Assembly: GCA_030377895.1 (NCBI GenBank)
Contig: JAUCGB010000033.1
Location: 1 to 38,569, forward strand
DNA from: Anaerolineales bacterium HSG24
GTDB taxonomy: Bacteria > Chloroflexota > Anaerolineae > 4572-78 > J111
Length of the DNA: 38,569 nt
Direction of reading: 5' to 3'
A program made the translations under genes and the position numbers. Positions within the stretch are counted from its first letter, which is position 1; the number at the start of each line of letters is the position of its first letter. A model generated the notes under the pieces. It saw only the letters and a program-made list of their open reading frames with translations. It searched no databases and was not told the origin of the DNA. Below, piece after piece: positions 33,711 to 38,569 of the stretch.

Positions 33711-33913
33711 GGCTATCAACTTAACGTGGACAGATAATATCGTAGCACAGTCTTTAGACTGTGTGCGGCACAGGCTGAAGCATGTGCTACAGTCTTTCAG
33801 ATAATGGTTTTCAATTCAAGACCAACCTTCCCGCAAGTTCTAAACTTGCGGGAAGGTAACGGCTGAAAATGTTTATCTGAACATCTATACATGTCTCGGC
33901 TTACGTTGATAAT
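33711..33913. mobile_element. Family D element split by a family C element, with 9-12 bp target duplication
   Basis: D starts GGCTATCAACTTAACG and resumes after the C insert with ACATGTCTCGGCTTACGTTG, ending slightly degraded. AATCTAAAAATC lies directly before it (33699-33710) and after it (33911-33922). This includes the 9 bases expected for family D. It sits directly upstream of lysW. Confidence 0.88.
33790..33887. mobile_element. Family C element, 98 bp, inserted in family D with TA duplication
   Basis: It has the same ends and the same 98-bp length as the copies at 21405 and 27797, with the core CCCGCAAGTTCTAAACTTGC. TA occurs at 33788-33789 and 33888-33889, while intact D copies have GTGCTACATG with one TA. 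Confidence 0.9.
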
Positions 33914-33953
33914 CTAAAAATCTAAGTCAGTTTCATAGGAGTAATTTATTATT

Positions 33954-34121
33954 ATGGTTGGTGAATGTCCAGAATGTGGCGCAAAAGTCGCCCTCCCAGA
34001 TGATGTTATGGATGGTGAAATTGTAGAATGTGAGGACTGTGGCGTGGAGTTAGAAGTCACATCCTTAACTCCGGTCAAGCTAGAATTAGCACCGGAAGAA
34101 GAAGAAGATTGGGGAGAATAA
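33954..34121 (+). CDS. lysW: LysW amino-group carrier protein
   Basis: This is a 55-residue acidic carrier protein. Two CxxC pairs (CPEC and CEDC) form a zinc-ribbon-like N-terminal part, and the C-terminus is EDWGE, the hallmark of LysW/ArgW. The C-terminal Glu is coupled by its gamma-carboxyl to the amino group of alpha-aminoadipate (lysine route) or glutamate (arginine route), shielding it through the next steps. AGGAG lies 12 bases before the ATG. It is followed by lysX and lysY/argC, confirming the assignment. The kinase (lysZ), aminotransferase (lysJ) and deacylase (lysK) partners are not in the window. Confidence 0.95.
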   Translation: MVGECPECGAKVALPDDVMDGEIVECEDCGVELEVTSLTPVKLELAPEEEEDWGE

Positions 34122-34127
34122 GATAAT

Positions 34128-34162
34128 GGTTTACGATTTACGATAATCGTAAATCGTAAACC
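34128..34162. promoter_or_regulatory. Perfect 16-17-bp palindromic hairpin between lysW and lysX
   Basis: GGTTTACGATTTACGA and TCGTAAATCGTAAACC pair around a TAA loop. It begins 7 bases after the lysW stop codon and ends 21 bases before the lysX start. No T-run follows, so it is not a classical terminator. It could protect the lysW message or lower lysX expression. It resembles the TTTTACGTTTTACG repeat at 7520. Confidence 0.65.
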
Positions 34163-34183
34163 GTAAGTATCGAATGGTATCGT

Positions 34184-35035
34184 ATGAAAATTGCTATTTT
34201 ACTATCCAGAATGCGGGTTGAAGAAAAACTGCTGATACAGGCCTTCAAAAACCGCAATATTGATTTTGATATTATTGATGACCGCAAGATCATCTTTGAT
34301 TTGAAACAAAACGGTTGGCACAAATACGACGTTGTAATCGAGCGATGTGTCAACCATTCGCGTGCGCTGTATGCTCTGCGAATTCTAAATGATTGGGGCA
34401 TCCCCACTGTCAACAAATATGAGGTAGCCCTAGTTTGTGGAAACAAACTCGAAACCACCTCGGCCCTCATTCGGGACAAAATTCCAGTGCCGGGCTGTAA
34501 AGTCGCCTTTACTCCAGAATCGGCCTTAAAAGCGATTGAGGAGCTAGGTTATCCGGTGGTGCTAAAACCGGCGGTTGGATCATGGGGTCGTTTACTCTCA
34601 AAAGTGAACGACCGTGAGACGGCCGAGGCGATATTAGAACATAAACAGGTGTTGGGCAGTTATCATCACTCAATTTTTTATATTCAAGAATATATCAACA
34701 AACCAGCCCGTGACATCCGCAGTTTTGTCATTGGCGATGAAACCGTAGCCGCCATCTATCGTTATAGCGACCATTGGATTACCAATACTGCTCGCGGCGG
34801 ACGCTCCGAAAATTGCCCTGTTACCCCAGAGGTGCATGACCTATCCTACCGAGCCGCGCAGGCTGTTGGGGGCGGTGTCTTGGCTGTTGACCTGCTCGAA
34901 ACTGAGGATGGGGAATTGCTGATTAACGAAGTGAACTACACTATGGAATTTCGGAATAGCATCGATACCACAGGGGTTGATATTCCTAACCGAGTGGTGG
35001 ACTATCTCTTAAAAGTAGGCCGAAAGGAGGCATAA
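34184..35035 (+). CDS. lysX: LysX/ArgX-type ATP-grasp ligase
   Basis: This 283-residue cytoplasmic ligase couples alpha-aminoadipate or glutamate to the C-terminal Glu of LysW with ATP. The ATP-grasp fold is visible from [17 protein letters not shown] (ATP-binding), [20 protein letters not shown], and the metal site [22 protein letters not shown]. The [21 protein letters not shown] region ([16 protein letters not shown]) matches LysX proteins. It starts [17 protein letters not shown], the usual family start. The gene is downstream of lysW and separated by one base from lysY/argC, so they are co-transcribed. Whether the substrate is aminoadipate or glutamate cannot be settled here. Confidence 0.95.
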   Translation: MKIAILLSRMRVEEKLLIQAFKNRNIDFDIIDDRKIIFDLKQNGWHKYDVVIERCVNHSRALYALRILNDWGIPTVNKYEVALVCGNKLETTSALIRDKIPVPGCKVAFTPESALKAIEELGYPVVLKPAVGSWGRLLSKVNDRETAEAILEHKQVLGSYHHSIFYIQEYINKPARDIRSFVIGDETVAAIYRYSDHWITNTARGGRSENCPVTPEVHDLSYRAAQAVGGGVLAVDLLETEDGELLINEVNYTMEFRNSIDTTGVDIPNRVVDYLLKVGRKEA

Positions 35036-35036
35036 T

Positions 35037-36080
35037 ATGAGTGAAACGATCAAAGTCAGTATTGTCGGAGGGAGCGGTTATGTGGGCGGAGAGTTACTGC
35101 GGCTACTATTGTTCCATCCCCATGTTAAAATTGGTCAAATTACCAGTGTTAGTCAAACTGGCAAATTTGTCCACAACGCCCATCCAAACCTACGAGAGGT
35201 GACGAGCCTCAAATTTAGTCATCCTGACCGTTTAGAACCATGTGATATGTTGTTTTTGGGTCAACCGCATGGCTACGCGGCCAAGCATATCGAACGGTTT
35301 ACAGCTTTAGCGACCCGGATTATCGACACCTCGGCTGATTTTCGGTTGCGTGACCCCGTAGTTTATAAAGAATGGTATGGCGAGCCGCACCCCGCGCCGG
35401 ATTGGTTGGGCAAGTTTGTATACGGTCTGCCCGAAAAATATCGAGACGAATTAGCCGGAGCCTACTACGCTAGTGGAGTAGGCTGTAACGCCACCGTCAC
35501 CAATCTGGCCTTAGCCCCCTTGGTTGAGGCTGGTTTGCTAGAGGACGGGCAGGTGATTGCCGATGTTAAAGTCGGTTCATCTGAGGGAGGGGCGCGTCCG
35601 AATGATGGCTCGCACCACCCAGAGCGGAGTGGCTCGGTACGCTCCTTTAAGCCCACCGGACACCGTCATCAGGCTGAAATTCGGCAATTGTTAGGACATG
35701 ACTTCGAGCTTTACATGTCAGTCACCTCTATTGAGATGATTCGGGGTGCATTGGTAACCGCCCACTGTATCCTCAACCAGAAAGTGACCGATAAGGATCT
35801 GTGGAAACTCTATCGGGGAGTTTATAAACCTGAGCCATTTGTGCGACTAGTTAAACAGCGTACTGGTATCTTCCGCTATCCTGACCCCAAACTTCTGCCC
35901 GGCACCAATTTTTGTGATGTCGGATTTGAGGCCGAAGCCGACTCCAACCGAGTGGTGGTGATTGGCGCACTCGATAACCTGATGAAAGGAGCCGCCGGTA
36001 GTGCGGTGCAAACAATGAACGCCATGCTCGGTTGGCCGGAAACCATCGGCCTCACCTTTCCGGGCTTGCATCCACTGTAG
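35037..36080 (+). CDS. argC: LysY/ArgC-type acyl-phosphate reductase
   Basis: This is a 347-residue NADPH-dependent reductase that converts the LysW-bound acyl phosphate to the semialdehyde; homologues act as N-acetyl-gamma-glutamyl-phosphate reductase. The Rossmann start is VSIVGGSGYVGGELLRLL. The catalytic Cys150 lies in GVGCNAT. The family segments KVGSSEGGARPNDGSHHPER and RSFKPTGHRHQAEI, and a C-terminal DNLMKGAAGSAVQTMN, are present. AAGGAGG overlaps the end of lysX and one base separates the genes. The LysW context favours a LysY role over classical ArgC. Confidence 0.95.
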   Translation: MSETIKVSIVGGSGYVGGELLRLLLFHPHVKIGQITSVSQTGKFVHNAHPNLREVTSLKFSHPDRLEPCDMLFLGQPHGYAAKHIERFTALATRIIDTSADFRLRDPVVYKEWYGEPHPAPDWLGKFVYGLPEKYRDELAGAYYASGVGCNATVTNLALAPLVEAGLLEDGQVIADVKVGSSEGGARPNDGSHHPERSGSVRSFKPTGHRHQAEIRQLLGHDFELYMSVTSIEMIRGALVTAHCILNQKVTDKDLWKLYRGVYKPEPFVRLVKQRTGIFRYPDPKLLPGTNFCDVGFEAEADSNRVVVIGALDNLMKGAAGSAVQTMNAMLGWPETIGLTFPGLHPL

Positions 36081-36092
36081 CCATGTTCATAA

Positions 36093-36325
36093 GGAATGGG
36101 TATTAATTAACATGTGCATTTGCGTCGGAGATTTATGGTAGGGGCTAGGCAGGGCGGTCTAGACTTGGAATGTGCGACCATCTCCGCTCCGCCCCTGCCT
36201 CGCCCGTCATTCCGTGGATTCAGGGCGAGGCAAGGCGGATTGGAGTTCTGATTTCAAACCAACGCTACACCGCCTTGCCTAGCCCCTACGATTACCAAAC
36301 GCGCAACTTATTTAGGACTCATTCC
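36093..36325. mobile_element. Family B element with ATAA target duplication
   Basis: The ends are GGAATGGGTATTAATTAAC and TTATTTAGGACTCATTCC. ATAA occurs at 36089-36092 and 36326-36329. The interior is the GC-rich CTCGCCC/GGGCGAG palindrome type without any nested element, 233 bp. It lies immediately before the prephenate dehydrogenase gene. Confidence 0.82.
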
Positions 36326-36347
36326 ATAATTCTTTTTTTGGAGGTGT

Positions 36348-37229
36348 ATCTTCGAACCGAAATTTTCTTCCCTCAATGATTCCTGTATCACCATTGTTGG
36401 TTTAGGGCTTATGGGTGGTTCGCTAGCCTTAGTCCTAAAACAACAACACCTATGTCGTCGGATCGTCTGCTTAGTTCGACGTGAAGATGCGGCGCGAGAA
36501 GCCAAAACTCTCAATGTTGTAGACGAAGCCATGACCGACCCCGCGCAGGCCCTTGGCCAAGCCGATATTGTGGTATTTGCCACGCCGGTACGGGTTCTGC
36601 TACGTCAACTCAGCGAATATGCTCCTTTTTATAAACCGGGCGCGATTATCACCGATATGGGCAGTACCAAACAAGAAATCATCACGGTGATGAACGCCCT
36701 CCCCCCAGAGTTCCATCCGATAGGCTCGCATCCCATGTGTGGTAAAGAAATATCCGGTTTGAATGCCGCAGATGCGACGTTATATCAAAATGCACCCTGG
36801 ATTTTAACCCCCTTAGATCGAACCCCCTTCACGGCCATCCAAATTATCCATCAGTTAGCGGTAGCGATTGGGGCCAAGCCACGCCAAATTTCGGCTGACC
36901 GTCATGATAAACTAGTTGCCACAATCAGCCACATGCCGTATACTCTATCGGCTACGCTGGTCTTAGCGGCCCAATCAATTGCCGAGCAGGACTCCGCTGT
37001 TTGGGACATTGCCGCCTCTGGATTTCGGGACATGTCTCGTATTGCTGCCTCTGATGTTGGCATGATGCTCGATATTTTGCTTACCAATCGGACTGCTGTC
37101 TTAGAAACATTGACTGAAATGGATAAACAGTTAGCTACTTTTACGCAGGCAATAGACGAGATGGATGAAGATAAACTATACGAGTTAATGCACCAAGCGG
37201 CCAAACAACGCCAATCGTTATACACATAG
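36348..37229 (+). CDS. tyrA: Prephenate dehydrogenase (arogenate/prephenate, TyrA family)
   Basis: This NAD(P)-dependent enzyme oxidatively decarboxylates prephenate (or dehydrogenates arogenate) in tyrosine synthesis. The nucleotide-binding start ITIVGLGLMGGSLALVL is in frame, but its first strand lies upstream of the first ATG (36411, the M of GLGLMGG). The frame is open back to 36330 with no ATG, GTG or TTG. The best boundary is an ATC at 36348, right behind a GGAGG at 36340-36344. Downstream are DMGSTKQEI, SHPMCGKEISGLNAADATLY, the helical domain HDKLVATISHMPY and FRDMSRIAASD. The protein is 272 residues from 36411, about 293 from 36348. A family B element ends 22 bases upstream. Confidence 0.9.
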   Translation: MFEPKFSSLNDSCITIVGLGLMGGSLALVLKQQHLCRRIVCLVRREDAAREAKTLNVVDEAMTDPAQALGQADIVVFATPVRVLLRQLSEYAPFYKPGAIITDMGSTKQEIITVMNALPPEFHPIGSHPMCGKEISGLNAADATLYQNAPWILTPLDRTPFTAIQIIHQLAVAIGAKPRQISADRHDKLVATISHMPYTLSATLVLAAQSIAEQDSAVWDIAASGFRDMSRIAASDVGMMLDILLTNRTAVLETLTEMDKQLATFTQAIDEMDEDKLYELMHQAAKQRQSLYT

Positions 37230-37273
37230 GAATGGGGACTCCCAATGAAACGCGCAACTTATTTAATCCCACC
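37230..37273. repeat. Family B remnant
   Basis: GGAATGGGG followed by AAACGCGCAACTTATTTAAT brings the two extremities of family B together with the interior deleted. It begins immediately after the prephenate dehydrogenase stop and abuts a family A element. Confidence 0.6.
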
Positions 37274-37406
37274 CTTGCTACCCGACAAAGTAGTTTAGGA
37301 AAAGCTAAAACAGGAACACAAATCGCTTTTTCTCTGTGAATCTCCTTTGTTCCTCTGTGAAACTCTGTGCTAATTAGTTTTGACTAACTTTTCTACTGGG
37401 TACTGA
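37274..37406. mobile_element. Family A element, shortened core, degenerate target duplication
   Basis: It begins CTTGCTACCCGACAAAGTAG and ends TTCTACTGGGTACTGA (two changes from the family end). The left arm of the CACAGAG hairpin is largely deleted. AATCCCACC before it and TATCCCATC after it agree at seven of nine bases, a decayed target duplication. It lies in the leader of aroE. Confidence 0.7.
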
Positions 37407-37476
37407 TATCCCATCTCCTAAACTTGTGGACAAATGAGCCATATCTATAAATATTTTTACGCATCAGGTCAAAAAT

Positions 37477-38361
37477 ATGGAAACTGTTAGAGGTAGCACC
37501 TCACTCGTTGGTTTACTTGGTTGGCCCGTCAGCCATAGCCTTAGTCCAAATATGCACAACGCCGCGTTCAATCAACTCGGCCTAGATTGGGCCTACGTTC
37601 CTTTTCCGGTTCGGCCTACAGACCTATCCAAAGCCTTAAAAGGGTTGATAGCCCTGAATATCGTCGGTGTTAATGTTACTATACCTCACAAACAGGCCGT
37701 CATGCGCTATATGGATGAGGTCAGTAAATCGGCCCAAACCGTTGGAGCGGTAAATACCGTCTATATCAAAGAGGGTAAATTTATCGGACACAATACCGAT
37801 ATTACTGGATTTCTCAGCGCGCTAATTGAGGCCGATTGTCAGCCAAAGGGGCTACGGGTGGCCGTGTTGGGTGCAGGCGGTGCGGCGAGAGCGGCAGTCT
37901 TTGCCCTCGCCTGGTCCGAGGTCGATTCCGTCGTGATATTAAATCGAACGGCTGAACGAGCCGCGTTTTTAATTGACGATTTGATTGATGTATTTCCCGA
38001 TAGTTCACTCTATTTTGGCCCGCTGACAGAGCCTTCCGTTGCAGCCTTAAAAGACAGCTTCGATTTAGTGATTAACACCACCTCTGTAGGCATGTATCCT
38101 CATGTTGATGACTGCCCTTGGCCGGAGAATATTCCTATGCAGGCCAATACCGTCTATTGTGACTTAATTTATAATCCATTAGAGACGGCTTTTCTCTCAC
38201 GGGCGAAAGCGGCAGGAGCCAAAACAATTGATGGTTTAGGCATGTTGATTCACCAAGGCGCGGTCGCGTTTGAACTTTGGACTGGCAAAACTGCTCCGGT
38301 AAAGATAATGCGACATGCCTGTTTAGCTGGATTACCCCATAAAAGGAGACATAAACCATAA
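37477..38361 (+). CDS. aroE: Shikimate dehydrogenase
   Basis: This is an NADPH-dependent reductase of 3-dehydroshikimate to shikimate, cytoplasmic, 294 residues, a standard length. Substrate site motifs are GWPVSHSLSPNMHNAAF, VTIPHK with catalytic Lys72, and NTDITG with Asp108. The nucleotide site is VLGAGGAARAAVFAL and NRTAERA. C-terminal VINTTSVGMYP, DLIYNPLETAFL and DGLGMLIHQGAVAFELW complete the family pattern. It follows tyrA but is separated by repeat DNA, so co-transcription is doubtful. Only a weak AGGTC is seen before the ATG. Confidence 0.96.
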   Translation: METVRGSTSLVGLLGWPVSHSLSPNMHNAAFNQLGLDWAYVPFPVRPTDLSKALKGLIALNIVGVNVTIPHKQAVMRYMDEVSKSAQTVGAVNTVYIKEGKFIGHNTDITGFLSALIEADCQPKGLRVAVLGAGGAARAAVFALAWSEVDSVVILNRTAERAAFLIDDLIDVFPDSSLYFGPLTEPSVAALKDSFDLVINTTSVGMYPHVDDCPWPENIPMQANTVYCDLIYNPLETAFLSRAKAAGAKTIDGLGMLIHQGAVAFELWTGKTAPVKIMRHACLAGLPHKRRHKP

Positions 38362-38403
38362 ATGATTTTCTACCCATCTAAAAGGATAAATTTACAAAAC
38401 AAA

Positions 38404-38441
38404 AATGGTAAATGGTGAATGGTAAATTATAAATTATAAAT
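38404..38441. repeat. Family K heptamer fragment
   Basis: ATGGTAAATGGTGAATGG, then TAAATTATAAATTATAAATG, is the tandem heptamer part of family K without the conserved middle. It directly abuts a family J end. Confidence 0.6.
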
Positions 38442-38569
38442 GGGCATGGTTCAAAATAGACCAAATCATCTTTACAAATTTCTTGACGATGTAGGTCACG
38501 CTTGTAGCGTGACAATGACCGTTCACCTGTATTGCTTGGGGTATTACGGCGTTTATTTAGCAACTAGTG
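38442..38569. mobile_element. Family J element, cut by the window end (inverted copy of 10209-10344)
   Basis: It begins GGGCATGGTTCAAAATAGAC and runs through a family I hairpin (38495-38513) to the window edge. The whole stretch is the near-exact reverse complement of the right two-thirds of the J element at 10141-10344. The distal end and any target duplication lie outside the window. Confidence 0.8.

Noticed and set aside
33432..36379. Two nearly identical reading frames (33432-33623 and 36170-36379) starting MCDHLRSAPASPVIPW
   Set aside because: Both are translations of the family B interior; they lack ribosome sites, diverge outside the repeat and have no known-domain features.
1..38569. 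CRISPR array
   Set aside because: Repeats are dispersed, palindromic and not regularly spaced by unique spacers of constant length; no cas genes are present.

Overview
The window looks like part of a chromosome from a bacterium of the Chloroflexota (probably Anaerolineae-like). This is inferred from gene style, not from a marker gene. The clues are a LysW carrier-protein amino-acid operon, an FHA plus winged-helix regulator, a giant beta-propeller hybrid histidine kinase, Pro/Thr-rich linkers in exported proteins, and a class II DAHP synthase. No rRNA, tRNA, CRISPR array, phage gene or transposase was recognised.

Layout, left to right. 265-4863 (-) is a 1532-residue hybrid histidine kinase. 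5391-7495 (+) holds class II DAHP synthase and a small membrane zincin. 7535-9703 (-) is an ABC exporter-type ATPase. 10550-14706 (+) holds a receiver/multi-PAS protein without an output domain and a MalK-type ATPase. 15034-15681 (-) is the FHA/winged-helix regulator. 16353-17342 (+) is a Ser/Thr kinase that overlaps, tail to tail, a 1000-residue GH3-like surface protein (17301-20303, -). 20905-24141 holds a phosphoribosyltransferase (+), a solute-binding lipoprotein (-) and a ComEA-like protein (-). 24502-30284 (+) holds a CheB-CheR-PAS fusion and a PAS-GGDEF-EAL protein. 30668-33169 (+) is a sugar-1-phosphate nucleotidylyltransferase fused to a degenerate mutase domain. 33954-36080 (+) is lysW-lysX-lysY/argC. 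36348-38361 (+) holds prephenate dehydrogenase and shikimate dehydrogenase.

Two functional themes stand out. One is signal transduction: hybrid kinase, PAS protein, Ser/Thr kinase, FHA regulator, CheB/CheR fusion and c-di-GMP enzyme. The other is amino-acid and aromatic biosynthesis: DAHP synthase, TyrA, AroE and LysW/X/Y. Most genes are single transcription units separated by repeats; only lysW-lysX-lysY is clearly an operon.

The most unusual content is between the genes. Almost every intergenic gap is built from short (about 60-330 bp) palindromic elements with terminal inverted repeats, which I label families A to L. Several carry visible target-site duplications: TA for family C, 8-9 bp for A, 9 bp for D, 7 bp for J. 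Several sit inside each other: C in D, C in B, D in E, E in B, A in G. Some families share ends but carry different central hairpins. Element sequence also forms the start, stop or flanks of real genes. No transposase is encoded here, so these look like non-autonomous elements mobilised in trans.

Individual genes also have oddities. The GH3 protein has lost its apparent catalytic residues. The prephenate dehydrogenase reading frame reaches back past any ATG/GTG/TTG. The mutase half of the nucleotidylyltransferase lacks its phosphoserine and metal loops. Three signalling or transport proteins carry in-frame 6- or 9-bp tandem repeats.
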